From DASSWB01 sp035705495 (lineage in GTDB: Bacteria; Bacteroidota; Bacteroidia; Flavobacteriales; Flavobacteriaceae): a stretch of DNA of 64,000 nucleotides. The stretch covers positions 1 to 64,000 of the forward strand of contig DASSWB010000022.1 of NCBI GenBank assembly GCA_035705495.1. Reading direction: 5' to 3'. Positions 18,285 through 26,550 of the stretch are shown here, in pieces (the first letter of the stretch is position 1; each line of letters begins with the position of its first letter). Under the pieces are notes generated by a model. It was not told the DNA's origin and searched no databases. It worked only from the letters and a program-made list of their open reading frames with translations. The translations under genes and the position numbers were made by a program.

Positions 18285-18404
18285 CTTTTAAAATTTTAAT
18301 TTATTTAAAGCTAAAAAACTTTCAGACCAAAAGGAGTTAAGAATATTTGAAATAACAAGCTTTTAACGGTTATCGCTATTGAATTGGTTGTAGTTCAGCA
18401 AAAA

Positions 18405-19181
18405 TTAAACGGGAAATTTTTGATTTTTACTTCCCATAGGTGTTGGCGGGTTTCTTTGGTTGTACTTTCTCTTCACTTTTATAAATCTATATCTCAGATC
18501 GTCGTAAAATAAGCCAATAAGCAAAATCATTCCTGCAACAATTAGAGTGTTTAATTTAAAATCAAATCTGGAGAATAAAAGTCCGCCGATTAATCCACCA
18601 ACAAAAAAGAACGTGATTATATAAATCCGCATTTTTATATTCGACTTCAATTTATTTCTGTTCGAATTTAATTTTGGAAAGAATAATTGAGAAAGGTCGA
18701 TACCTAAATCGGTAAAAAGACCAGTAAGGTGTGTCGTCCTTACCACTGCATTGGAAATTTTTGTCACAAAAGAATTTTGAAGTCCCATAGCAAAAAGCAA
18801 CAGGCATACAATTAAGTCGGAAGAATCCATATTGATTAGATTACTTAAAAGTCCTATGGAAATCAAAATCGAACATTCAATGACAGTTGGCAGTAAAAAA
18901 ACGTTGAGACGCTTGTTTCCCTTAAACTTCTCAATGAGAAAACCAGAGAAAAATGATCCTAAAAGAAAAGAGAGAATGTAGAAGAAGTAAATGCTTCCTT
19001 TCCAAAATTCAAAATCTGCAACATCATTGATAAATAAAGCAAAATGTCCCGTTACATTGGTCGTTAATTGGCTAAGGGACAAAAATCCGGCTATATTTAC
19101 GATTCCAGCTACAAAAGATAGTAGCGTTGCTATTTGCAGATTGTGTTTTAAGGTTCTGCTTTTACCTTGATGTCTAAACAT
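18405..19181 (-). CDS. YoaK family (DUF1275) membrane protein
   Basis: 258 residues with about seven hydrophobic segments. The start FVAGIVNIAGFLSLSQLTTNVTGHFALF has the D/N-x-x-G-F and TNxTG pattern typical of YoaK/DUF1275 proteins, and NSFVTKISNAVVRTTHLTGLFTDLGIDL is the second signature block (VVRTTHLTG). Proteins of this family are predicted inner-membrane permease-like proteins without a proven substrate. It starts 8 bp after the acyl-CoA-binding protein gene and is probably the last gene of the rsfS-ftsH-cdsA-psd operon. Confidence 0.85.
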   Translation of the reverse strand: MFRHQGKSRTLKHNLQIATLLSFVAGIVNIAGFLSLSQLTTNVTGHFALFINDVADFEFWKGSIYFFYILSFLLGSFFSGFLIEKFKGNKRLNVFLLPTVIECSILISIGLLSNLINMDSSDLIVCLLLFAMGLQNSFVTKISNAVVRTTHLTGLFTDLGIDLSQLFFPKLNSNRNKLKSNIKMRIYIITFFFVGGLIGGLLFSRFDFKLNTLIVAGMILLIGLFYDDLRYRFIKVKRKYNQRNPPTPMGSKNQKFPV

Positions 19182-19189
19182 TTTATAGC

Positions 19190-19459
19190 TTAAATGTCGC
19201 CAATATATTTTTCTACCATTTCTATATAGCGGATTTTGGCTTCTTCCGAACTAATATTTTTAACCTGTAACAAAGCATTCAGTTTGAACGCACTTCTTAA
19301 GTCACTGTCACCAGTAGGAGTGTAAAATCGGTTGTTTTCGGTGGCCCTTTTGTAATATGCGTAGAAATGAAGCATAATATCTGGGGCAAATTTCAAATCT
19401 GTCTGGCAAGCCAGTTCATAGGCTTTTTCAAATTTCATATTTATTTCCTCAGGATTCAT
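19190..19459 (-). CDS. Acyl-CoA-binding protein (ACBP) family
   Basis: 89 residues, the usual size of a free-standing ACBP. The four-helix pattern is visible: FEKAYELACQTDLKFAPDIMLHFYAYYKRAT holds the conserved YAYYKRAT motif (YxxYKQAT in eukaryotes). The later IRYIEMVEKYI matches the Y(I)xxV helix. The usual KxxAWxxxxGxS segment is diverged here (DLRSAFKLNALLQVKNIS), so binding of long-chain acyl-CoA is likely but not assured. It sits between psd (10 bp upstream) and yoaK, which ties it to phospholipid synthesis. Confidence 0.82.
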   Translation of the reverse strand: MNPEEINMKFEKAYELACQTDLKFAPDIMLHFYAYYKRATENNRFYTPTGDSDLRSAFKLNALLQVKNISSEEAKIRYIEMVEKYIGDI

Positions 19460-19468
19460 AATGCAATT

Positions 19469-20119
19469 CTATACTTTGGCAATAATTGATAATCCACCTT
19501 TTACTTTTTGATTTAAAACCACTTCCAAGGGCGTATTAAGAGGAAGAAAAACATCTACCCGCGAACCAAATTTAATGAACCCGCTGTCTGCTCCTTGTAC
19601 AACTTCATCTCCAACTTTTGCATAGTTAACGATTCGTTTTGCCAAGGCTCCCGCCACTTGTCTGTACAAAACTTCACCAATGACCGTATTTTCTATCACT
19701 ACTGTTGTACGTTCATTTTCTTCACTCGCTTTTGGATGCCATGCAACTAAATATTTTCCTGGATGGTATTTACTGTATTTCACTACACCATTGATTGGAT
19801 GCCGCGTTACATGTACATTGATTGGTGACATAAAAATTGAGACCTGAAGTCTTTGATCCTTAAAATATTCCTTTTCAAATACCTCTTCTATAACTACAAC
19901 TTTACCATCTACGGGGGCTACAATATGTGCATCGTTAACAAGGGTATTTCGTTTTGGATTTCTGAAAAATTGGATGATCAAAAGCAATAATATTGTGGTT
20001 CCGACCAAAATAAACTGCTTTATCCATAAAATTTCAAATACGAAAACCGAAAGCAAGTTTAGGGCAATAAAAATTAAAATTGCCACAATCATTATTTTAT
20101 AACCTTCTTTATGAAACAT
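19469..20119 (-). CDS. psd: Phosphatidylserine decarboxylase family protein (short form)
   Basis: Psd (216 residues) makes phosphatidylethanolamine from phosphatidylserine at the inner membrane. Residues 9-54 hold two hydrophobic helices. The catalytic region has APVDGKVV and FMSPINVHVTRHPINGVV with the conserved histidines. The self-cleavage site is G185-S186 in FIKFGSRVDVF, where Ser becomes the pyruvoyl group. This short form with a single GS motif is the PSD-A-like type of Bacteroidota. The MFHKEGYK start gives an 11-bp overlap with cdsA, consistent with coupled translation. Confidence 0.93.
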   Translation of the reverse strand: MFHKEGYKIMIVAILIFIALNLLSVFVFEILWIKQFILVGTTILLLLIIQFFRNPKRNTLVNDAHIVAPVDGKVVVIEEVFEKEYFKDQRLQVSIFMSPINVHVTRHPINGVVKYSKYHPGKYLVAWHPKASEENERTTVVIENTVIGEVLYRQVAGALAKRIVNYAKVGDEVVQGADSGFIKFGSRVDVFLPLNTPLEVVLNQKVKGGLSIIAKV

Positions 20120-20912
20120 ACAACGTTATTTGTAAATAGGCGTATATAAACGGACTCGCGAAAACAATACTGTCCAGCCGATCAAACAATCCGCCGTGAC
20201 CGGGCATCAGCTTTCCACTATCTTTTACACCCGCTTGTCTTTTTAACTTCGACTGGATTAAATCACCAAAAGTACCAAAAATACCGATAATTAATGCCAT
20301 GCCCATCCATATTGGGAACGTGAGCTGATCCGTAAAATAATATACACCATAGCTGGCAATCACTGTAAACAGTAGGCCGCCCCAAAATCCTTCAACTGTT
20401 TTGTTGGGAGAAATTTTTTCATAAAGTTTCTTTCGGCCAAAATTCTTTCCTACAATATAGGCAAAAGTATCATTGGCCCATATTAGAACGAAAGCACCGA
20501 TCACAATTAAAGGGTTGTAATCTAGAGTGTAACTTGGGATCAGCGTTAAAAAAATGAAAGAGGAAATCAAATAGAATATGACGATTACGTATTCATTTTT
20601 TTCCAACAAGGTTATTTTTCTTTCAACAAGTAAATCCCGTATCATGTATAAATTTACTAAAAGGGTAGCGGCCAATAGTAAGAGGGTGGCACTGTGGTTC
20701 CATTTTGTATAGCTAAAAAAATAAAAAAGAAGAATAAGCAAAAAAAATGGAAAAACATTTTTAAGTTTCAACATTTTTTGAAGTTCGAAAAGACAAATCG
20801 TTGCAAAAATCAAAAAAAGAAGTAGGAAGCTTTCTTCCCTAAAAAAGATACAACTTACGAGAATGGCAATGTAAACAAAGCCTGAAATTGTTCTGGTTAT
20901 TGTTTCCCTCAT
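20109..20912 (-). CDS. cdsA: Phosphatidate cytidylyltransferase (CDP-diglyceride synthase)
   Basis: CdsA makes CDP-diacylglycerol from phosphatidate and CTP in the inner membrane. About 267 residues from the ATG at 20912, one base after the upstream LUD gene's stop; an in-frame ATG at 20927 would overlap it. Seven to eight hydrophobic helices are followed by the family signature SKLKRQAGVKDSGKLMPGHG and then GLFDRLDS, which carries the K-D and D-R residues. Its product feeds phosphatidylserine synthesis, and psd follows in the same operon; a phosphatidylserine synthase gene is not in the window. Confidence 0.95.
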   Translation of the reverse strand: MRETITRTISGFVYIAILVSCIFFREESFLLLFLIFATICLFELQKMLKLKNVFPFFLLILLFYFFSYTKWNHSATLLLLAATLLVNLYMIRDLLVERKITLLEKNEYVIVIFYLISSFIFLTLIPSYTLDYNPLIVIGAFVLIWANDTFAYIVGKNFGRKKLYEKISPNKTVEGFWGGLLFTVIASYGVYYFTDQLTFPIWMGMALIIGIFGTFGDLIQSKLKRQAGVKDSGKLMPGHGGLFDRLDSIVFASPFIYAYLQITLYVS

Positions 20913-20913
20913 A

Positions 20914-21525
20914 CTACAAATCTTCAAGAAGCAGCAGATACAAATTTTTGGTTGTGCTTCCGTAGCTCATAAAATCCCCTTCTTGTTTGGTTTCAAAAAG
21001 TTTAATTGTAGTGATGTTAGAGGGTATGTTTTCCCGATTTTTAAATTTTATTCCCCGTAAACCTTCTCCAATAGTATTGACCAACTGACTCGTGGAGGCA
21101 ATAATAATTACATTCTTGGGCAATTCATGTATTTTCTTCTCTTTGATTTGATTCGAGGACAGCAAAATTGAACCATTATCTGCAATCAGATATTCACAAG
21201 TTCCTATATAAAAAGTTGCATCCGGTGATTTTGTAAAGGTTAAATTATAATTACTGAATTTGTTTGACAAATTATGGTCAAAGCAACAAACTTCTTTTTC
21301 GTACCAATCATTTTCGAGAAGAATTTCGTCAAAAACATTCATAATTTCCTCATTGCTTTCACAATAAAGAAATTTACCACCGTTGTTTTTAAAATTAAGC
21401 ATGAACCGTTCATCGGTCGGTAACGGAACCTCTGGCATATATTTACTACACTCGGCGTTGTCAGGTTTTTCTTGACCTTTGTCTGATTTAGGTTTGGGAT
21501 ATAAAAACTTTCTAAATAGACTCAT
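20914..21525 (-). CDS. LUD domain protein (LutC/YkgG-like)
   Basis: 203 residues. The C-terminal two thirds match the LUD fold: SPDATFYIGTCEYLIADNGSILLSS (the 'a-x-x-GT-x-x-x' block), then VIIASTSQLVNTIGEGLRGIK, and the ending MSYGSTTKNLYLLLLEDL. LUD proteins include LutB/LutC for lactate oxidation, but no LutA or LutB partner is here. In Bacteroidota this stand-alone gene commonly sits between ftsH and cdsA, so its role may concern membrane or lipid metabolism instead. The function is not established. A 95-bp gap separates it from ftsH. Confidence 0.83.
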   Translation of the reverse strand: MSLFRKFLYPKPKSDKGQEKPDNAECSKYMPEVPLPTDERFMLNFKNNGGKFLYCESNEEIMNVFDEILLENDWYEKEVCCFDHNLSNKFSNYNLTFTKSPDATFYIGTCEYLIADNGSILLSSNQIKEKKIHELPKNVIIIASTSQLVNTIGEGLRGIKFKNRENIPSNITTIKLFETKQEGDFMSYGSTTKNLYLLLLEDL

Positions 21526-21620
21526 AGATGAATAGCTCGTATAGGTTTAATCAAAGGTAAAAAATCTTAATCTAACCACTTGGGCTAAATTAAGATTTTT
21601 TTTGTATTTAAAAAGGAAGA

Positions 21621-23672
21621 TTATTCCCTGTTTTCATCAGACTCCTCGGGAATCGTAACGGGGATATTTGGTGTTTGTACCACCTCGTCGTTAATTGGAG
21701 GAGTCGTATTGCCTTTGTTGGGAAGAACATTTGGGACAGCAGGAGTTTCCGGCTTGTCATAAGGTCTCTCACCGAAGATTTGTTGTAAATCGTCTTTGAA
21801 AATCACTTCTTTTTCCAATAAAATTTCCGCTAATTGGGTCAGTTTATCTTTATGATGGCTCAATAAATCAATCGCTCTTTGATATTGAGACTCAATAATA
21901 TTGGAAATTTCTTTATCTATAAGTTCAGAAGTTTTTTCACTATAAGGCTTTGTGAAATTATATTCGCTCTGTCCAGAGGAATCGTAGTAAGTGAGATTGC
22001 CAATTCTTTCGTTCAAACCGTAAATGGTAACCATTGCTCGGGCCTGTTTTGTCACTTTCTCTAAATCGCTCAAGGCCCCAGTCGAAATTTGATTGAACAT
22101 TACTTTTTCGGCCGCACGACCACCCATGGTGGCACACATTTCGTCAAGCATTTGTTCAGGACGAACAATTAATCTTTCTTCAGGTAAATACCACGCAGCA
22201 CCAAGGGATTGACCTCGTGGTACAATAGTTACTTTTACCAACGGGGCGGCGTGCTCCAACATCCAACTCACAGTGGCATGACCCGCTTCATGAAATGCAA
22301 TTGCCCTTTTTTCATCAGGAGTAATAATTTTATTTTTCTTTTCCAATCCACCAACAATTCTGTCAACAGCATCCAAGAAATCCTGTTTCCCGACTGCCGA
22401 TTTGCTTTGACGGGCAGCAATTAAGGCAGCTTCATTACAGACATTGGCAATATCAGCCCCAGAAAAACCTGGTGTTTGTTTTGCCAAAAATTCTGTATCC
22501 AGCTCATCTGCAATTTTTTTGATCGGCTTTAAATGCACTTCAAAAATTTCTTGTCGCTCCCTAACATCTGGTAAATCCACATAAATTTGACGGTCAAATC
22601 GTCCGGCGCGCATTAATGCTTTGTCAAGAACATCTGCACGGTTTGTGGCAGCAAGTACAATAACATTTGTGTTTGTGCCAAAACCATCCATTTCGGTAAG
22701 AAGCTGATTTAAAGTATTTTCCCGTTCATCGTTCGATCCAGACATATTACTTTTTCCCCGAGCTCGTCCAATGGCATCAATTTCATCGATAAAAATAATT
22801 GCCGGTGATTTTTCTTTCGCTTGTTTGAATAAATCCCTCACCCTTGAAGCACCAACTCCAACAAACATTTCCACAAAATCTGATCCTGAGAGCGAGAAAA
22901 AGGGAACTTTGGCTTCGCCGGCAACGGCTTTTGCCAATAATGTTTTACCTGTTCCAGGAGGCCCTACCAATAAGGCTCCTTTCGGAATTTTTCCTCCCAA
23001 AGCAGTATATTTATCTGGAGTTTTAAGAAAATCGACAATTTCTTGAATTTCCTCTTTGGCTCCTTCTAATCCGGCTACATCTTTAAAAGTCGTTTTAACG
23101 TCGGTATTTTGATCAAAAAGTTTTGCTTTGGATTTTCCAATATTAAAAATCTGACCTCCGGCACCACCACTGGCACCTGAGCTCATTCTTCTCATGATAA
23201 AAATCCAGATTCCTATAATCAGGACAAACGGTAAAAGTGTGAGTAAAACTTCTCCCCAAACATTGGATTGTGTGTCATAAGTAACAACGGTAGCCAAATT
23301 ATTTTCGGCCTTTATTTCCCGAATCCTGTTTTCAAAATTTTGAAGATCCCCAAATTGAAATACATAATCTGGGTTTCCTTCGGATGGGAAAAATTCATTC
23401 TGTTGGGTTTTTTTATGTTCTTCTGAAGCTTTGGCTTCTTCTGTTAAAAAAACACGCGCTTGTGTATTATTGACAATTACAACTTCCTTTACATCGCCTT
23501 CCCTGAGGAAAGTTTCAAATTTCGCCGGATTTGTTTCCGCTGGTTCGTTAAAACCACTTCCGCCAATATAATTTAATGCTATAAATATGATTATCGCCGC
23601 GGCGTAAATCCAGTACGCACTGAATTTAGGCTTTTTCGGTTCTGGTTTTTTCTTATTTTGTTCTTTGGACAT
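21621..23672 (-). CDS. ftsH: ATP-dependent zinc metalloprotease FtsH
   Basis: A 683-residue membrane-bound AAA+ protease. Two transmembrane helices (about 19-37 and 142-161) flank a periplasmic domain. The AAA module has Walker A GPPGTGKT (237-244), Walker [10 protein letters not shown] (292-300), the pore loop [14 protein letters not shown], and the arginine-finger block RAGRFDR. The zinc site is HEAGH (His461, Glu462, His465), with the distant Asp ligand in the [11 protein letters not shown] region. The C-terminal tail is Pro/Asn-rich. FtsH degrades misfolded membrane proteins and, in other bacteria, controls LPS and phospholipid balance. It lies 13 bp after rsfS and heads a run of lipid genes. 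Confidence 0.98.
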   Translation of the reverse strand: MSKEQNKKKPEPKKPKFSAYWIYAAAIIIFIALNYIGGSGFNEPAETNPAKFETFLREGDVKEVVIVNNTQARVFLTEEAKASEEHKKTQQNEFFPSEGNPDYVFQFGDLQNFENRIREIKAENNLATVVTYDTQSNVWGEVLLTLLPFVLIIGIWIFIMRRMSSGASGGAGGQIFNIGKSKAKLFDQNTDVKTTFKDVAGLEGAKEEIQEIVDFLKTPDKYTALGGKIPKGALLVGPPGTGKTLLAKAVAGEAKVPFFSLSGSDFVEMFVGVGASRVRDLFKQAKEKSPAIIFIDEIDAIGRARGKSNMSGSNDERENTLNQLLTEMDGFGTNTNVIVLAATNRADVLDKALMRAGRFDRQIYVDLPDVRERQEIFEVHLKPIKKIADELDTEFLAKQTPGFSGADIANVCNEAALIAARQSKSAVGKQDFLDAVDRIVGGLEKKNKIITPDEKRAIAFHEAGHATVSWMLEHAAPLVKVTIVPRGQSLGAAWYLPEERLIVRPEQMLDEMCATMGGRAAEKVMFNQISTGALSDLEKVTKQARAMVTIYGLNERIGNLTYYDSSGQSEYNFTKPYSEKTSELIDKEISNIIESQYQRAIDLLSHHKDKLTQLAEILLEKEVIFKDDLQQIFGERPYDKPETPAVPNVLPNKGNTTPPINDEVVQTPNIPVTIPEESDENRE

Positions 23673-23685
23673 TCTGGATCGTTTA

Positions 23686-24057
23686 TTAGTAGTTGGATTG
23701 GATAGAAGTTATTTTAGCATCACCCCATAAACTTTCTATATCATAATATTCACGGATGTGTTTCTGGAAAACATGGACCACCACATTTACATAGTCCATG
23801 AGAATCCATTCAGCATTCTCACTTCCTTCAATGTGCCAAGGTTTGTCTTTCAGGGATTTACTAACGGTTTTTTGAATGGAACCTACAATTGCATTAACTT
23901 GTGTGTTTGATGTTCCATTGCAAATTATAAAATAATCGCAAACCGTATTTTCGATTTCACGTAAGTCAAGAATATCTATATTATTTCCTTTTACTTCTTC
24001 TATGCCTTTTATGATTTGTGCTATAAGTTGGTCGTTGTTCTTTTCCTTTTTTGCCAT
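23686..24057 (-). CDS. rsfS: Ribosome silencing factor RsfS
   Basis: 123 residues from the ATG at 24057 (MAKKEKNNDQL); an upstream in-frame ATG would overlap birA. The RsfS/Iojap signature is complete: IKGIEEVKGNNIDILDLRE, DYFIICNGTSNTQVNAI, WHIEGSENAEWILMDYVNVVVHVF and YYDIESLWGDA. RsfS binds L14 on the large subunit and blocks subunit joining in starvation. It is the first gene of the ftsH operon and is divergent from birA. Confidence 0.96.
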   Translation of the reverse strand: MAKKEKNNDQLIAQIIKGIEEVKGNNIDILDLREIENTVCDYFIICNGTSNTQVNAIVGSIQKTVSKSLKDKPWHIEGSENAEWILMDYVNVVVHVFQKHIREYYDIESLWGDAKITSIQSNY

Positions 24058-24075
24058 TAAATTTATTTCTTTACG

Positions 24076-24083
24076 CAAAGTTA
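24076..24083 (-). promoter_or_regulatory. Putative -7 element for the rsfS-ftsH-cdsA-psd operon
   Basis: CAAAGTTA reads TAACTTTG on the minus strand (TAnnTTTG), 18 bp upstream of the rsfS ATG at 24057. The -33 match is not clear. Confidence 0.5.
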
Positions 24084-24142
24084 TTACATTTTCAGATTCT
24101 TTAGAGTGAAAGAAATGTAAATAGTCATAAACACTTCTATGT

Positions 24143-24871
24143 ATGCGTATAATCAAAGTTGGTGCCACCAATTCCACTAATTCTTTTGCCAAAGATCTTT
24201 ACAAGAACAATTTAATAAACGAAGCTACATGCATCGTTGCTCACAGTCAAACAGAAGGTAGGGGACAGCGTGGTTCACAATGGCAATCGAATGAGGGAGA
24301 AAACCTGACTTTTAGTGTAGTGTTCCCCAATTTGAATATAAATGCGGGGAAACAGTTTTTAATAACCGCAAGCGTTGCAATGGCTTTGGTGGAAGGACTA
24401 AAAAGCTTAAAAATTAACAGATTGAAAATAAAGTGGCCAAATGACATAATGGCATCTGGTAAAAAAATAGCGGGGATTTTAATTGAAAATTTCGTTTCAA
24501 ACGGCAGGACCACAACATCAATAATAGGAATAGGTCTCAATGTCAACCAAACGCATTTTTTTAATTTGCCAAATGCTGCTTCCTTGAAAATGCTCACCGA
24601 AACTTCTTACAATTTAGATCAAGTTTTACAAATCTGCCTTCAAAACCTACAAAATGTACTTCTCGATTTAAAGGAAAGGCTTTCTTCGGATATCATTGAT
24701 CAATATCACCAACATCTTTTTAAATATCAACAACCTTCTACTTTTCAACTTCCAAATCAAAAATATTTCGTGGGTGTCATAGAAGGGGTTTCCTCGACAG
24801 GAAAACTGATGGTGCAAACCGAAGATAAAGTTCAGGAATATGATATCAAAGAAATAAAACTCTGTTTTTAG
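24143..24871 (+). CDS. birA: Biotin--[acetyl-CoA-carboxylase] ligase without DNA-binding domain
   Basis: A 242-residue biotin protein ligase that attaches biotin to carrier lysines such as that of pyruvate carboxylase in this window. ATNSTNSFAKDL starts the catalytic domain, SQTEGRGQRGSQW is the biotinyl-AMP loop (GRGRRGR in E. coli), and LKIKWPNDIMASGKKIAGILIE carries the catalytic lysine. GIGLNVNQ follows. There is no N-terminal helix-turn-helix, so it is not a repressor. The TAG stop overlaps the TAA stop of the convergent gene in the tetranucleotide TTAG. Confidence 0.95.
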   Translation: MRIIKVGATNSTNSFAKDLYKNNLINEATCIVAHSQTEGRGQRGSQWQSNEGENLTFSVVFPNLNINAGKQFLITASVAMALVEGLKSLKINRLKIKWPNDIMASGKKIAGILIENFVSNGRTTTSIIGIGLNVNQTHFFNLPNAASLKMLTETSYNLDQVLQICLQNLQNVLLDLKERLSSDIIDQYHQHLFKYQQPSTFQLPNQKYFVGVIEGVSSTGKLMVQTEDKVQEYDIKEIKLCF

Positions 24872-25266
24872 CCGGCAGTTTTCTTTAAATTATTGCTCAA
24901 TGTATCAATGAAGCTGCTAAGAGGCTTCTTGACCATCATTGCCATCATCATATTGAATTTTCCTTCAAAAAATAATTGAGCCGAACTTGAGTTGGCGTCT
25001 TCAGCTTCAATTCTAATATCAAGTGAAAAATCCAGGCTTTTATTGGTCGAACCAAGTTTAATGAAATCTGGTTCTTGCTTTTCAATAATCTCCAGTTGTA
25101 TCTCCGGCATTCCCTTTAACTGAAAAGAAAAAGTTTCATCATTCACTTTTTCGAATTTGGTCAAATTGTCCGGCATGAGTTGCTCGTAATTTTCGACGTT
25201 GGATAGAAATTGAAATAATTCCGACTGGCTTTTTTGTACTGTAACTTTTTGGCTTTCTAAATTCAT
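24868..25266 (-). CDS. SRPBCC (START/polyketide cyclase-like) family protein
   Basis: 132 residues from the ATG at 25266 (MNLESQKVTVQKSQSELFQFLSN). The sequence shows the SRPBCC pattern: a first strand leading into LFQFLSNVENYEQLMPDNL, strands through FSFQLKGMPEIQLEI and KLGSTNKSLDFSLDI, and a long C-terminal helix VKKPLSSFIDTLSNNLKK. Such helix-grip proteins bind hydrophobic ligands; no ligand can be named. The gene starts 5 bp after the end of pyrE and is probably cotranscribed. Its stop overlaps that of birA by 4 bp. Confidence 0.85.
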   Translation of the reverse strand: MNLESQKVTVQKSQSELFQFLSNVENYEQLMPDNLTKFEKVNDETFSFQLKGMPEIQLEIIEKQEPDFIKLGSTNKSLDFSLDIRIEAEDANSSSAQLFFEGKFNMMMAMMVKKPLSSFIDTLSNNLKKTAG

Positions 25267-25271
25267 AATTT

Positions 25272-25913
25272 TTATTTTTTCCAATTACCGGGATCCTTGC
25301 TCCATTGTTGAAGCGTTTCCATTTCTTCCGAATTTACATACCCGGTCTCTTTTGCTAAGTCTATTAAATTACTATAATTGCTCAAAGTATGCAACTCTAT
25401 TTTTTGATTCCGGAAATTTTCATCTGCAACCTCAAAACCGTAAGAAAAAATGGCCATCATTCCCAGAATCTCGACTCCTTCTTCTCGAAGTGCCTCTGCT
25501 GCCTTAAGACTGCTATTTCCGGTGCTGATTAAATCTTCAATGACCACAACCTTTTTTCCGATTTCGATTTTTCCTTCAATTTTATTTTTTCGTCCATGTC
25601 CTTTAGCTTCTGGACGAACGTAAACAAAAGGTAAATCCAAATAATTGGCTACCAACATGCCTATTCCTATGGCTCCTGTTGCGACTCCTGCAATGGCATC
25701 TGGTTCACCATGTAATTTTAGAAGTTGCGCACAGAGATTATGACAAATGATTTTTCTTGCTTCAGGATAAGAAAGTAAAATTCTATTGTCACAATAGATT
25801 GGGGATTTCCATCCACTTGCCCATGTAAACGGTTGTTGTGGTTCTAATTTTATTGCTTTAATTTGCAGAAGTAATCCGGCGGTTTCTTTTGCTGTTTCGG
25901 TGTCTAAAATCAT
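25272..25913 (-). CDS. pyrE: Orotate phosphoribosyltransferase
   Basis: PyrE (213 residues from the ATG at 25911-25913) joins orotate and PRPP to make OMP in pyrimidine synthesis. FTWASGWKSPIYCDNR is the substrate loop typical of the family, and VVVIEDLISTGNSSLKA is the PRPP-binding motif. GVATGAIGIGMLVA and VYVRPEAKGHGRKNKIEG (catalytic flexible loop with Lys/His) are also present. The 13 in-frame residues before this ATG would run into the divergent NUDIX gene; only 7 bp separate the two start codons. Confidence 0.95.
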   Translation of the reverse strand: MILDTETAKETAGLLLQIKAIKLEPQQPFTWASGWKSPIYCDNRILLSYPEARKIICHNLCAQLLKLHGEPDAIAGVATGAIGIGMLVANYLDLPFVYVRPEAKGHGRKNKIEGKIEIGKKVVVIEDLISTGNSSLKAAEALREEGVEILGMMAIFSYGFEVADENFRNQKIELHTLSNYSNLIDLAKETGYVNSEEMETLQQWSKDPGNWKK

Positions 25914-25925
25914 TTTGCAAATGTA
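25910..25925. promoter_or_regulatory. Mirrored start region between pyrE and the NUDIX gene
   Basis: The sequence CATTTTGCAAATG (25911-25923) is an inverted repeat that holds both start codons. On the minus strand TACATTTG (25925-25918) matches TAnnTTTG and ends 4 bp before the pyrE ATG. On the plus strand TCATTTTG (25910-25917) is one mismatch from consensus and ends 3 bp before the NUDIX ATG. Promoter activity is an inference. Confidence 0.4.
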
Positions 25926-26550
25926 TAAAGTTTTTGTCAATGATATTCCCATTATTCTTTCTACGGAAAAGGATATTCATGAGAAATTTCTGTCTATTCC
26001 AATTAAAAGTGCACGAATTAAAAGAATTATCAAAGGGATTAACAAGGGTCGATTGCTATATGTGAATTTGTATCATGAAAAACCAGAGAAGTTATTAAAA
26101 CATTTGTTTAAAAAATTACCGGTAGTTGTAGCCGGTGGTGGTCTGGTATATAACTCCAATAGAGAGATTCTTTTTATTTTCAGAAATGGAAAATGGGACT
26201 TGCCCAAGGGGAAAAAAGAGAAAAAGGAGGACATAGAAACGACAGCTATACGTGAGGTGGAAGAGGAGACGGGAATAAAAAATGTTGAAATTGTAAATTT
26301 TTTAACTAAAACCTATCATGTTTTCAAGCGGCGCGGCAGATACAAATTAAAAGAAACCTACTGGTACGAAATGAAAACCGATTACGATGGGGAATTAGTG
26401 GCAGAAGAAAAAGAAGGAATCACCAAAGTAGAATGGAAAAACAAGGAAAAAGCGAAAAAAGCTTTGAATAAAAGTTATGAAAATATCAAATTGGTCATGC
26501 CTGAGGAATATTTACCAGAGGCGAAAAATAGGATATCTCATATGTTGTAA
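25921..26550 (+). CDS. NUDIX hydrolase
   Basis: 209 residues from the ATG at 25921 (MYKVFVNDIPIIL). The NUDIX box is complete: G-x5-E-x7-REVEEETGI within KGKKEKKEDIETTAIREVEEETGI (about 100-122), preceded by RNGKWDLPKG. About 70 residues before the NUDIX fold form a short N-terminal domain seen in Bacteroidota relatives. Substrates may be nucleotide or nucleoside-diphosphate derivatives; the exact one cannot be told. The 3' end overlaps the convergent M14 peptidase gene by 39 bp. Confidence 0.9.
   Translation: MYKVFVNDIPIILSTEKDIHEKFLSIPIKSARIKRIIKGINKGRLLYVNLYHEKPEKLLKHLFKKLPVVVAGGGLVYNSNREILFIFRNGKWDLPKGKKEKKEDIETTAIREVEEETGIKNVEIVNFLTKTYHVFKRRGRYKLKETYWYEMKTDYDGELVAEEKEGITKVEWKNKEKAKKALNKSYENIKLVMPEEYLPEAKNRISHML

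Noticed and set aside
20914..21525. LUD protein considered as part of a lactate utilisation (lutABC) operon.
   Set aside because: No lutA or lutB gene is adjacent; the neighbours are ftsH and cdsA.
24143..24871. birA considered as a biotin repressor.
   Set aside because: It lacks the N-terminal helix-turn-helix domain and starts directly with the ligase fold.
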